From contig NC_081410.1 in NCBI RefSeq assembly GCF_030272615.1, positions 143,131,349 to 143,191,348 on the forward strand: 60,000 nucleotides of DNA, written 5' to 3'. The notes under the pieces were generated by a model. That model did not search any database. It saw only the letters and a list, made by a program, of their open reading frames with translations, and was not told the origin of the DNA. A program made the position numbers and the translations under genes. This DNA comes from Cryptomeria japonica. Its lineage: Eukaryota > Streptophyta > Pinopsida > Cupressales > Cupressaceae. Each line of letters starts with the position of its first letter. Position 1 is the stretch's first letter. Below are positions 1 through 10,066 of the stretch, piece after piece.

Positions 1-493
1 CAAGTGTCTGCTGGATTTCTTGTTGACATGGTCGTTGTATGGTAAGCAATCGAAATGGGGAAATCTTTGGGTGGTAGGGCCCTCTATGGTTGTGTGGCAA
101 CCGTGGAAGGAGAGGAATATGAGAGTATTCAAGGAATAGGAAATGTCAAAAGAGCTCATTATTGACCGTATGAAAAAAGGGCTGGAGGAAGTAGTAATTG
201 GGAAACTTCAAGGAAAGCATATTAGAGTCTATTCGAAATGGGATAGAGAGATGGAAACTAGTTGGAAAATCAAATATTGGCTACCGATGACTGGAGAAAT
301 GTTGAACAAACTTCCAGAATTTCACTTATCACACACATACCGTGAAGGTAACAAAGTTGTGGATTGGTTGGCTAATGGAGGGATTAGAATTGGTAAAGAG
401 TATTTTTTTGCAGATGGGACGTTTCTTCAGAATGAATTAAGTGTCATTCTCGGTCAGGACAAAATAGGGTACCCCTGTGAAGGGATTGGATAG
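1..493 (+). pseudogene. LINE ORF2 3' part: RNase H remnant
   Basis: This is the 3' end of a plant non-LTR (LINE) ORF2, cut at the left by the window edge. Around 90-140 the plus strand encodes a W-x-x-W-K-E-R-N-x-R-x-F block typical of the linker between the zf-RVT domain and the RNase H domain. An in-frame stop at about 138-140 is followed by an open frame (143-493) ending with H-T-Y-R-E-G-N-K-V-V-D-W-L-A-N, the C-terminal motif of plant LINE RNase H, which holds the last catalytic Asp. The N-terminal catalytic part of RNase H is not recognisable, so it would be inactive. The LINE assignment is good; the family is unknown. Confidence 0.75.
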
Positions 494-1390
494 TAGACAT
501 CACATCCATAGCTTAGGTGAAGTGGGGAAGGACAATTTCATAGCATAATTGACATCTCCTTTTTTCAAAGTTGTGTGTTTCGATGGTTGTTGCAGGATAT
601 GGGAATATTTGTGATAGACCTTATAGGGCGAGAAAGGATTAAAAGTAGAGTGCTTATTAGATCGGGAAAGGTGGATGGCTCAGATTTTACTTTAGAATGT
701 TCTAGATAGAAAGAGTCTCTATGAAAAGGAAGTGACTTGTTCAAGGTAATAGCAAGACAGAAACATGTTTTGAGGAGATGAAAAATGTGTTTGGAGTCAA
801 ATGTATGTGTTAGAAGAATGAAGGAATGGTCGAGGAAATTCCAGAGGAGCAAGTTGAGCGACTATTCAACAAGGCAAATGATAAGGAAAAGGAGACTGTG
901 ATATAGATTTTGGGGACTGAGTTTTGGAGTGGTGGTCATGTTCACGATTGGGTGGTGTTGGAGAGTTTGTTTGAACCGATAGTGCAAGTGTTGGGTCATG
1001 CCATATTTGTTAACGAGATTGTGAGAAGGATGGTAAGAGAGGACCATTCCCAGGTAATATTAAGGGCTTTGGATTGTATTGAGACAGTCCCTGAATCGGG
1101 TTGCACGCTGGGATATTTCTATTTGAAAGAAGGCAAAAAGAAGAAAATGAAGAAGGCTTAGAATTTATTCAAGGATGGGGTGGTCAAGGAGTATAGTTTG
1201 AACAAGTTTGAGGAGTTCATGAAAGAGAATGGTGATGTCATGCCCGAGGAGGTGGTAGATAGGGTGATAGAAATAGGGAAAGAGATTACATATATGTACA
1301 ACTGAGAGATGAGATCTCTCATTCATGTAATGTTTTTTGGTTTTAATATAAAGGATACTGTCCCCTAGGCAGATCTTGGTTAAAAAAAAG
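494..1390 (+). pseudogene. LINE post-RNase H extension and 3' tail
   Basis: Downstream of the RNase H remnant the same strand stays partly coding. Open blocks at about 823-900, 910-1161 and 1162-1305 are acidic and lysine-rich (E-E-I-P-E-E-Q, later K-E-G-K-K-K-K-M-K-K) and are separated by single stops or shifts. The stretch ends in an A-rich tail, TTAAAAAAAAGG, at about 1380-1391, as expected of a LINE 3' end. I infer that this is a C-terminal extension of ORF2 or a small third ORF. No domain was recognised. The minus-strand LINE at 12-21 kb has a comparable open extension. Confidence 0.45.
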
Positions 1391-1914
1391 GATAACTTAA
1401 AATCATGATAATATTTTTTATTAATTTGAATTGGATGCATTGAAAGGATAATGGTCAATTTTACATTTAAAATTACTTTCTAATAAATATTAATGGACGT
1501 AACTCCATAGTTAGATTGCCAATGTATGTAAATTCTAACATCCAATAAATTTTTCCACAATCATGAATGTTTTTATTTTGGAAGGATATCTTTATCCGTT
1601 TCATTCTTATATTTTAATATAACATATATATTTTTTAATATTGATATCTAATAATATAACATAGTATTTTTGCTCTTGATCTACCATGATGTTGCAACAA
1701 CAAAATCACATGAGGTTGGGGTTTCTATTTTCTCAGGGGCACGAGGCAATGCAAATGCTTCTTGTTAGTGTGGAAAGGCCTTCTCACGCCTTCACCGCAG
1801 AGACTCAATGCCCCTCTACGAAAAGCTCGAGGATGGGCAATAGGGGTGACACTCAAACCTCCCCATTGGATTGTGAATGTGTGCAAGATGTGAGGTAGTC
1901 AACTGATTTTTCTA
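1391..1914. other. No gene seen; AT-rich spacer
   Basis: AT-rich sequence between the first LINE tail and the next LINE relic. A short frame at 1686-1898 has no recognisable domain and is probably chance or the decayed start of the following ORF1. I saw no clear target-site duplication here. Confidence 0.4.
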
Positions 1915-3330
1915 ATACAGTGTAAAAAACCCCCTTTGGCATGAAGATTGGAGTGCGATAATCCTTAGGTTAATTTGGGGGGAAGGTGTGGAAGGCTCTA
2001 GGGAAAACTAGCAACCCTTCTATAGCTAGCCCAAATTTGCTTCCTAGATCTTAGTTGTGTCGGTTTGCCATTTGAACTCTTTGAAGGTGACATTAGGAGA
2101 GGTCATTATGTGGGAGGTTGATGAGAATGCATTCTTTTTCACCAAGCATGATCTAATTGGTAGATTTAGAGGGTTTTGGTCGAGTCTACTTTTGCTTCAT
2201 CACTAGATCTTAGACACATGTCATCCATTGTTGAAGGGAGGTTTACAAAATAATCCTTGTGCACAAGGATTCTTCGTAGTGTTTTTTGATAGTTCCAAGC
2301 ATTGATAGATGATTTTGTGTGAATATGATGGAATTGTGAGTAGCATAAATATTTATGCTAAAATTGTGGTACCCCTCCTTTGACCCAATTATAGAGTCTT
2401 TTTTTGCAACTCCTGTTTGGGTAAGGCTCCCAAATCTTCCATTATAGTTTTGTTTGGATTCTTGTTTTGAAACTATTGGCAATTCGTTGGGAAAATTTTG
2501 GGGGTTGATGAGGGTTATTTAGATTACCTCCACACCTCCTTTGCCTGCATGTTAGTGGAGTTAGACATTACCAAACAAATCCCAATGGAGATGCCTCTTA
2601 CGACAAGAGATGAAAGTTGAATTCAGATTTTATATTATGAAGGTAATCCTTTCTATTGTTGCATGTGCTTCAATACTAGCCATATAGAATCCCAATAAGT
2701 TGAACAAAGAATTGCCAACAAGGCCACTTGGTGAGAATGTCCCACTTTATCATTACAATATGGAGAAGAAAGAAACGAGTTTGGAAGGGAAAACTAGAGT
2801 TAAGACCCCTAAGAAATCCAAAGAGAAAGGAGAAAAAGTATCCCCATCTAGCAATATGTATCATTCCTCTAGGTCATTGGCGACTCATCCCTCTATGGGG
2901 AATACTTGGCTAGTTTGGATCCATCCGGAAGGGCAATTGAACAAGATGATTGTTCGAACATTTGTTAGATGGAGGTGAAAGGAAAATCTCAACCTCTGCT
3001 AATGAGGACATGGAGAAGGGACATACAAAAGGTAGCTAGGAAATACTACAAAGAAAAAGGAAGAAGAGTAAACAATTTTCAATATGTAATTATGATTGCA
3101 TAGTAAATGTGAAGTGATTCCTTAATGATGTTGCTTAATATTTTTTCCCTTGGTGTATGTGCCCTACTGATGAGAATTTTTAGTTTGGCCACTTATAGTT
3201 CCTTTCTAGAGATCTCTTTAAGACATTTTTCCAATTCAAGGTCTATCAATATAATCTCTTTTTAGTTTAATATTTATGGGTGTGGTCCCACAAAGTCATA
3301 TTTACCTATAAAAATAAAATAAAATAATAC
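1915..3330 (+). pseudogene. LINE ORF1-only relic (DUF4283 / zinc-knuckle type)
   Basis: This is a decayed plant LINE ORF1 (Gag-like RNA-binding protein). Around 2100-2180 the plus strand encodes a DUF4283-like block (E-N-A-F-F-F-T-K-H-D). Around 2545-2700 it encodes L-V-E-L-D-I-T-K and then Y-Y-E-G-N-P-F-Y-C-x-x-C-F-x-T-S-H-I, which is the segment before and into the CCHC knuckle; the final Cys is lost. A basic Lys-rich stretch follows (2755-2860), as in ORF1 C-termini. No endonuclease or RT follows. The sequence runs instead into a non-coding stretch ending in ACCTATAAAAATAAAATAAAATAAT at about 3304-3332, which resembles a LINE tail. It is either 3'-rearranged or an ORF1-only (half-LINE) element. 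Confidence 0.6.
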
Positions 3331-3579
3331 AACATGGTTTTTATAATATTGATAAAATGTTTACAATTTAAAGAAAATTAGTTTAAAATAAATAGATGAC
3401 TAAGATTACTTTTTAGTTTATAATATCTTTTTAGTTTAATATTTATGGGTGTGGTCCCACAAAGTCATATTTACCTATAAAAATAAAATAAAATAATACA
3501 ACATGGTTTTTATAATATTGATAAAATGTTTACAATTTAAAGAAAATTAGTTTAAAATAAATAGATGACTAAGATTACT
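3257..3579. repeat. Tandem duplication, 169-bp period
   Basis: Bases 3257-3410 and 3426-3579 are identical by eye over 154 bp and are separated by a 15-bp spacer. The unit includes the LINE-type tail (GTGGTCCCACAAAGTC through the AAAATAAAAT run). It is a recent local tandem duplication of the LINE end and its flank. Confidence 0.9.
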
Positions 3580-4713
3580 TATATATATAAAAAGAAGACA
3601 AGCATTAATTTAAATGGCAAGGAGTTTTTATTGATGAAGGTTCTTCAATTCATTATTTTTGTGAGTGTAATATGCCTCTCAACATAATAACAAAAGATAA
3701 AAATATCAATATTGAATATTTAAAAGTATTCTAAGAGATCAAATAGCTATATAATCCACCCACTTTCTTTCTAATATTTGTAATATTATTTTTTATAAAT
3801 GATAAATTAGACACCTATTGATAAAAACAAATTAAACTATCAAACATACTATATTTGAAAAGGCACAAAAATTTAAGAAGTGGATTATTATTATTAGTAG
3901 ATTATTACTCATAATATAATTAAAGAAAATTTAAAAATTATAAATTAAATTAAATATTAAAACAATTTATTTATAAAAATTATTGATATTTCATTTTATT
4001 GTTAGAATTTGATATAAATTTCTTCTTATAATTAAAAATAATTAAATCGTAAAAATTTATATATTTAATAAAATCTACAATTCCCAACCATATAATTCAA
4101 TAAATCTAGAAACTCACCAATAAAATAAAAGTGAACTAAATTTCAATTACAATATTGAAAGGAAAAATTGGTAGAAGTAAAAACAATAATGTACATCCAA
4201 AAATCTCTGTTTCTACTATAGAATTTAATCCTTACAAACTACTAACAAAATTTAATTTTAATAATCTATAAAAAGACATTATCCAAAAGGACCATATTAA
4301 TTCTATAAAATTAAATCTCAAATAAACTAGTTGTTAAATCAAAATAGGAGTCCAACCAAATTTTCTCTCTCTAAAAGAGAAATTATATTAGTTCAATAAA
4401 AATCCAAAACAAAGTCCACCCAAATCATATTAGATCTTTGAAACTAAAATGTTACAGGAATTTTATTCCCCCAACCCCCAGCCCTTGCACCGCCCCCCCC
4501 CCCAACCCCAAAACAAAAATAAATAAATAAATAAATAAATAAATTCATAGGGCCTTATTCACCATATCTACAAATGAAGAATTAATTTTTTTTATTTCCC
4601 CTCTAGACCACATCTTGTTCTATATATATGATAGGCTAGGAATAATAGAAAATCCTAAATCCATTCTTTACTGTGTTCAGATTAGGGGCAACAACAATAG
4701 AGGACATCCAAAC
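3580..4713. other. AT-rich spacer with simple repeats
   Basis: No gene is seen. The stretch is very AT-rich and has short repeats: a C-run at about 4492-4502 and an (AAAT)n tract at 4516-4543. It ends where the TG of the following LTR relic begins. Confidence 0.6.
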
Positions 4714-5038
4714 TGTTAATCTTATGAAGATCCGGTTAATACTATGGGGGGGGGGGTGGTGGGGGTGGTGAATCAATATTAACAATAAATTAAACTTTGA
4801 ACTCAAATCCAACTAAAATAAGATCTGAAACTTCTTAACAAATATCTTCACTTCTACAATTGGATCTAACAACCTTTTAATCAGATTTGCTAAAACCATC
4901 TATCATAATTATCAACATCTTTATCTCTTAATCAGTCAATACCAATTTGATCATTCAACTAATCAATCTGATCAAGTTCTTTATCTAATCATTTCTTATC
5001 AGTACTGGTAATCTCTGATAAACTTTTAAAGACATATA
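4714..5038 (-). mobile_element. LTR relic, 3' (U5-side) portion
   Basis: Read on the minus strand, this ends an LTR: a C-rich ATTCACCACCCCC-type tract followed about 30 bp later by a terminal ...AGATTAACA (the plus strand starts TGTTAATCTT). The same C-rich terminal layout is seen in the LTRs at 5039-5845, 9277-10066 and 26897-28265. Its other part lies at 10067-11443 on the far side of the 5-kb element. No PBS adjoins it, so it is a solo LTR or a 3' LTR. Confidence 0.6.
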
Positions 5039-5845
5039 TGTTAGATTCAATGACAATCCCAAAGACACTGAGAGGGGGGAGGGGGGGGGGGGGGGGGGGG
5101 TGAATCAATGTCTAACCGGTTAGTAGAATATTTAAACTTATTAATAATTTTGCATCCCAAAATAATGTACCGGTAAACCAAAATTATTGCAATAAACAGA
5201 AATAAAAGAGACAACATAGAAACATACCATAACACAAGATATTTAACTAGGAAACCTGGTGTGGGAAAAACCTGTGGGATTTGTGACCCACAATATTTAC
5301 TCATTGGCCAATGAATAAATACTACTTACAATAGGGGCCTGCACGTGTAGGGAGGCCAACTACCTAGAGCTCACTGCTCAATAAAGAGTCACACTGACTA
5401 CAAAATGGATTATCAAATCCAATACAATGTATTGCTAAAACAACATCTCCAATGCCAGGTTCAGTACCGGTTTAAGCTCAGTCAATAACCAAAAACCTTC
5501 GCTGTCAACTATATCACCTTATACAAAATTCGCCTTATAATTCTCATCCATCTACTACTTCTCTACTTACAATAATGTCCTATAAGATCTCATACATATA
5601 TGAGTCTTTTACAATGTACCATGTCGGCTTTACAAAAAGATAATTACATTTCAAAACAATTCATATAAACAAAAGTTTATTCTATGTCGGCTGGAGTGCC
5701 GATATGCATTGTTGCCGATGCCGGTGAAGTGCCTGCCGGTGTATGTAGAAATCTATTGCCGGTGCCGGTATTTGCCGGTAGGTTGCCAGTTGGTTGCCAT
5801 CAATGACAACATCAATTATTCTCATAAGAGTGTAGAATGCCAACA
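5039..5845 (-). repeat. 3' LTR of the 5-kb element
   Basis: 807 bp, beginning TGTTAGATTCAATGACA and ending TAGAATGCCAACA on the plus strand. It is a near-copy of 9277-10066. A 20-base G-run (5081-5100) replaces the short G-run of the partner and accounts for most of the length difference. Confidence 0.9.
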
Positions 5846-5857
5846 ATCTCCCCCTTT
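5846..5857 (-). promoter_or_regulatory. Polypurine tract
   Basis: The plus strand reads ATCTCCCCCTTT, i.e. AAAGGGGGAGAT on the element strand, directly abutting the 3' LTR. This is the expected primer site for plus-strand DNA synthesis and confirms minus orientation. Confidence 0.85.
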
Positions 5858-6046
5858 GGCATTGATGGTAACACTCATGAGAAAAATCTAAAAATTGAAG
5901 TCCAAAAAGATTCCAAAAAGATGTGCTCCTCCTGAGCAAGTGATCTCCTCTGTACAAGTATTTTTCTCTCCATTGCTCCTCCTTTGACGTCAATGACAAA
6001 GGTTGTCAAAAATAATCAAACGAGCTCATAAATTTCACCTCAAAGT

Positions 6047-7795
6047 CTATAACCTGTTGGTTACAATCTGAAAAATATCTGCTAAAACTAAATTCAGACT
6101 TTGCATAAACCTTTTGCTATCATTCAAAGTTGCCTTAGTCTGTTGGATCATGCCAGTGAGATAATGCATGTGTTCTTTCGGTGATCGCTCTCCTTGAACT
6201 AATGCCTTAGATATTTCAATCCTCTGAGTGATAAGATTGTCCAACTTAGGACCAAGTTTATTTTTAAGTTCCTGGGCATTTGACCTCATCCTTGCCTTCT
6301 CTTTCTCAAGTTTCTCTAACTTCTCAAAAACTGCCATTTCTTGCTCAAAAACTGATATATGTCCGGATGAACCAATTATATTAACGGCTATATCATCAAT
6401 TTCTTTTTGTGTTTTTATGATCTCCTCATCTATGTCCTCAGTCAAAAGGTGAGGTTCACATGTTTCCCTATAGAGCTCCTTGTCCTCCAAAATTGTAGAG
6501 TTAAGTACCGGTAATAATGTATTTAAGTGTTCTGTACACTTCTTTATAGTGTTTTCAAAGAATGTGTTTTTCTCTTTTTCAACTTTCTTCTTTATGATAT
6601 CCTCATTCACCTTGTCTATAGTTATTACATTATTAGAAATGAATTTGGACAATGTGTCCAATTTACCTAAAGAATCCTTAATATGATCTATTTGACATGT
6701 AGGTGCAATCATCTTAAGAATAGGTAATGTGTTGTCAATTGCCTTATAGTCCAATGCATTGCAATCCATTATCTTCTTAATTGAATCCAAAAGTACCTCT
6801 ATAACATTGGTAGGTCTGAATTCACCTATAGATGGGCCAGATGTCTGACCAATCATTTTTATTACCTCTTTGCTTCCATCAGATGTGTCCATTTTGCTTC
6901 CATTTTCCTCCAGTGGATCAGTCTGTGTTTGCATCTCAACCTTTAATGGTTCCTCAGACTGTTTTAGTGTCTCTGTAACTGCTGGTTCCTCATTCTAAAC
7001 ATGAACCTTTGTGAAATACAACATCAAACATACCAAAAGGTTTCCAAAGTGGAAAGTACCTTTCTTGTCTCCCTTAATCTTTTTCAGGTTGTCAATAAGC
7101 TCATCTTTTAACCATTCACACACATCTATCTTAGCATTGTTGTTTATCATTTCATAAGCACTGTAAATACAAAAACTGGAAACATAATTGAGTTTGTTAG
7201 CATGTGTGGCTTTGTATCCAAGAACCATACTTACATATCTCACATTAATGTCCTTAATGTCATTTACTCTAAGTGATTTATTGTCAAATGTTGCTCTGGT
7301 TATGCTTGTCACCATTTTGTTAGGAATCTTCTTTGTCTTATCAGGTCTATTACTGGTTGAGGGTAAACCAGTAATTGCCCTAATTGCTTGTCGGGTTATC
7401 TTACAAACATAATCCAACCATAAGAATTCTCCATGTGCTCTTCTCAATACAATCCTTACCAGTTCCTCTGGAAATTGAGGGATATTAAGTATCTCCATAA
7501 AACCTAAAGTTTCCACAATCTTATGTTCGGGTTTAACAATTCCATGTTCATCACAAATGACCTTATTAAACATTTTCATTAACTACTCAGATCCTAGTTC
7601 TTCTATATTGCAATGTATGTAAATTCTAGGGTCTTCTGCAAATGCTACACCCTTAGGTATTTTTGAAAAAGCTCCTACAGAGTCGTCTTGCTTTGCAATC
7701 TCAGGAATTATTTTGAATACAGGCCTAGGGCGTTTCACATTCTCCACAATGGTAGGGTTCAGAATAAATTCAGGAACATAAGATGAAGCATCCAT
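6047..7795 (-). pseudogene. Long unknown ORF2 of the LTR element (two TAG stops)
   Basis: One reading frame of about 583 codons runs from ATG at 7795 to the stop at 6047, interrupted only by TAG at 7585-7583 and 6997-6995. Both could be CAG codons changed by deamination. The N-terminal half (to about residue 265) looks globular, with G-F-M-E-I-L-N-I-P-Q-F, I-T-R-Q-A-I-R-A-I-T-G-L-P and a C-terminal F-H-F-G-N-L-L-V-C-L. The C-terminal half (6934-6047) is acidic, Lys/Glu-rich and strongly predicted by eye as coiled coil. No catalytic motif of protease, RT or integrase is present. A distant resemblance to plant transposon-like or mobile-domain proteins is possible but unproven. It lies sense-oriented, about 300 bp downstream of the zinc-knuckle gene, and must serve the element or be captured. 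Confidence 0.7.
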
Positions 7796-8095
7796 TATGA
7801 AAAATACCTCTTATCTGGATGTTTGCTGAATGCTTGAAAAACACTTCTCAGATTCACCTTGAATGCCTTTGCTTGATTTCGTGCTCACAGAAAGTTTGAA
7901 TGCTCGGTGAGTTTGAAATGAGGGTTTCCTAGTGCTTTATAGCCAAAAAGGTTTTTTAAAACAACATTAAATGCTCGCCGGTTAAGTGAAAACTTAACAC
8001 ACCTGCCGGTAAAGAAGAAATGTATCTTCTCACCATCAACCGAGGGTAGAATGCATGATCTTCAATTCGCTGCCATACCCCCAAGGGATTATTCC

Positions 8096-9205
8096 TCAGT
8101 TAGATGAAGAATCTCCTGCCGGTGGAGGATTACTCTGTTCTACCGGCGAAGATATAGTTTCATCAGTTCTTTGATCTCTTTTCTTAATCCACTGTTTAGA
8201 AAATTCTTGCTTTACTTCTTCTACCTTTTCTTTGCCTTTCAAACTAGATCTCATATTGTTTGCTGGTGCATTCTTGCTTCTACAAAATTTAGCAATATGT
8301 CCAATCTTGTTATAGGCATACCAAGTTACATTATTCCTCTGAATAGCCTTTCCATATCCTTGACCGATTTGTGATCTGCATTGATTAGATAAATGTCCAA
8401 ATCTTCCACAAACATAGCATTTCACATTCATTCTGCAATTTTCTGAATTATGACCAACTTTGTTGCATTTGGAACATTGACCGGTGGGTGAGTTTGTATT
8501 ATGGATATTCCTAAATCTACACTGATTTGCTCTATGACCATATTTGTTGCAATTAAAACATTTGCCATTAAATTTATAAGCATTAGGTTGTCTTACTGGT
8601 TTGTTTTGATCTTGATTGTTTGCAGTACCGAAACTTTCTCCAATTTCAAATCCAAGTCCATTAGTATCTCCATTAGGCTTCTGACTTTTCAGCATGTCAT
8701 CAAGTTCTTTTGAACTTTTCTTGAATTTGTCTTTGTGTTTATTTGTAGTAGCCAACTCATTTTGTAGAACTCCAACTTGTCTTGCAAGCTCATCTTTATC
8801 ATGTTGCATGTGAATCAGATCTATCTTTAGCATATCATTTTCATGACCAAGTCTCAGGTTGTCATTTCCAGCATCATTAAGTCTCCTAGCCAAGTCTTCA
8901 TTCTTCTTTCTGTCTTCAATATCCTTACATAACCTTATAGTCATATCTTGCATTTCATTCTTCATATTACTGTTCTCTTGTCTCAACTTGTTTGTAATGT
9001 CTCTAAGAGTTTCTTTTTCATCATCATCATTCTGCATCTTCTCATGAAGTTCTTTTCTTTTATTTTGTGTTATAGCAAAGTTCTCCTGAAGTCCTTTAAT
9101 GAATTCCCGTGCAATCCTCAGATCATTTTCAAGTTTGATATTCTTCAATTTTTCTGCATCAAAATCTAAAAGAGCTCCTTCCAACTGTTTTCTTAAGTTC
9201 TCCAT
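8096..9205 (-). CDS. Gag-like coiled-coil protein with four zinc knuckles
   Basis: An open frame begins close to the PBS. The first ATG is at 9205; the frame is open further upstream but without ATG. Residues ~1-170 are a charged coiled coil rich in Leu, Lys, Glu and Asn. Then follow C-F-N-C-x4-H-x4-C, C-S-K-C-x4-H-x4-C and C-Y-V-C-x4-H-x4-C knuckles, and a fourth in which the first two Cys are replaced (W-Y-A-Y...G-H-I-A-K-F-C). The tail is basic, then Ser/Pro-rich. This fits the nucleocapsid part of a Copia/gypsy Gag, binding element RNA in particles. The usual N-terminal capsid-like Gag fold is not recognisable, so the protein may be a shortened or replaced Gag. No internal stop is seen. 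Bases 7796-8095, between it and ORF2, hold no clear gene. Confidence 0.75.
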   Translation of the reverse strand: MENLRKQLEGALLDFDAEKLKNIKLENDLRIAREFIKGLQENFAITQNKRKELHEKMQNDDDEKETLRDITNKLRQENSNMKNEMQDMTIRLCKDIEDRKKNEDLARRLNDAGNDNLRLGHENDMLKIDLIHMQHDKDELARQVGVLQNELATTNKHKDKFKKSSKELDDMLKSQKPNGDTNGLGFEIGESFGTANNQDQNKPVRQPNAYKFNGKCFNCNKYGHRANQCRFRNIHNTNSPTGQCSKCNKVGHNSENCRMNVKCYVCGRFGHLSNQCRSQIGQGYGKAIQRNNVTWYAYNKIGHIAKFCRSKNAPANNMRSSLKGKEKVEEVKQEFSKQWIKKRDQRTDETISSPVEQSNPPPAGDSSSN

Positions 9206-9261
9206 CTGTACCGATGTCAAAATCTTCCTCAAGTTGTTAGGCTTTTGAAAATAGAGGACCA

Positions 9262-9274
9262 GGCTCTGATACCA
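9262..9274 (-). promoter_or_regulatory. Primer binding site (initiator-Met tRNA)
   Basis: On the element strand this reads TGGTATCAGAGCC, two bases from the end of the 5' LTR. It matches the 3' end of plant initiator methionine tRNA, the usual primer of many plant LTR retrotransposons. Confidence 0.9.
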
Positions 9275-9276
9275 AT

Positions 9277-10066
9277 TGTTAGATTCAATGACAGTCCCAA
9301 AGACACTGAGAGGGGGGGTGAATCAGTGTCTAACCGGTTAGCAGAATATTTAAACTTATTAATACCTTTGCATCCCAAAACAGTGTACCGGTAAACCAAA
9401 ATTATTGCAATAAACATAAATAAAAGAGACAACATAGAAACATACCATAACACAAGATATTTAACGAGGAAACCCGGTGTGGGAAAAACCTCAGCGGGAT
9501 TTGTGACCCACAATATTTACTCATTGGCCAATGAATAAATACTACTTACAATAGGGGCCTGCACATGCAGGGAGGCCAACTGCCTAGAGCTCACTGCTTG
9601 ATAAAGAGTCACACTGATTACAAAATGGATTATCAAATCCAATACAATGTATTGCTAAAAAAACATCTCCAATGCCAGGTTCAGTACCGGTTTAAGCTCA
9701 GTTAATAACCAAAAACCTTCGCTGTCAACTATATCACCTTATACAAAATCCGCCTTATACTTCTCATCCATCTACTACTTCTCTACTTACAATAATGTCT
9801 TATAAGATCTCATACATATATGAGTCTTTTATAAATGTACCATGTCGGCTTTACAAAAAGATAATTACATTTCAAAACAATTCATATAAACAAAAGTTTA
9901 TTCCATGTCGGCTGGAGTGCCGGTATGCATTGTTGCCAATGCCGTTGAAGTGCCTGCCAGTGTATGTAGAAATCTATTGCCGGTACCGGTATCTACTGGT
10001 AGGTTGCCAGTTGGTTGCCATCAATGACAACATCAACTATTCTCATTAGAGTGTAGAATGCCAACA
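9277..10066 (-). repeat. 5' LTR of the 5-kb element
   Basis: 790 bp, TG...CA, paired with 5039-5845. It includes a conserved block around 9475-9515 (GGGAAAAACC...GTGACCCACAATATTT) also recognisable in the unrelated LTR relic at 10150-10200 and in the solo LTR at 26897-28265. Confidence 0.9.

Larger units (their letters stand above)
5039..10066 (-). mobile_element. Non-autonomous LTR retrotransposon without pol
   Basis: A 5,028-bp element in minus orientation. The LTRs at 9277-10066 (5') and 5039-5845 (3') both run TG...CA. A PBS matching initiator-Met tRNA adjoins the 5' LTR, and a purine tract AAAGGGGGAGAT adjoins the 3' LTR. The internal 3.4 kb encodes a zinc-knuckle coiled-coil protein (8096-9205) and a long second frame (6047-7795) in the sense direction. 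No protease, RT, RNase H or integrase motif was found, so mobility would need enzymes from another element. The LTRs differ at roughly 4-5% of sites by eye, mostly transitions. Flanking 5-mers (ATATA / CTATC) do not match, so the target duplication is lost or the element is recombinant. Confidence 0.85.

Noticed and set aside
3580-4713. Search for a promoter or host gene in the AT-rich spacer
   Set aside because: Only simple repeats and random short frames were found.
5682-5999. 105-codon minus-strand frame as a gene
   Set aside because: It spans the LTR end and the purine tract of the 5-kb element, so it is a chance frame.
9229-9513. Minus-strand frame in the 5' LTR as a separate protein
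   Set aside because: It crosses the PBS and LTR end; the paired LTR has a similar but unrelated-length frame, so it reflects LTR sequence only.
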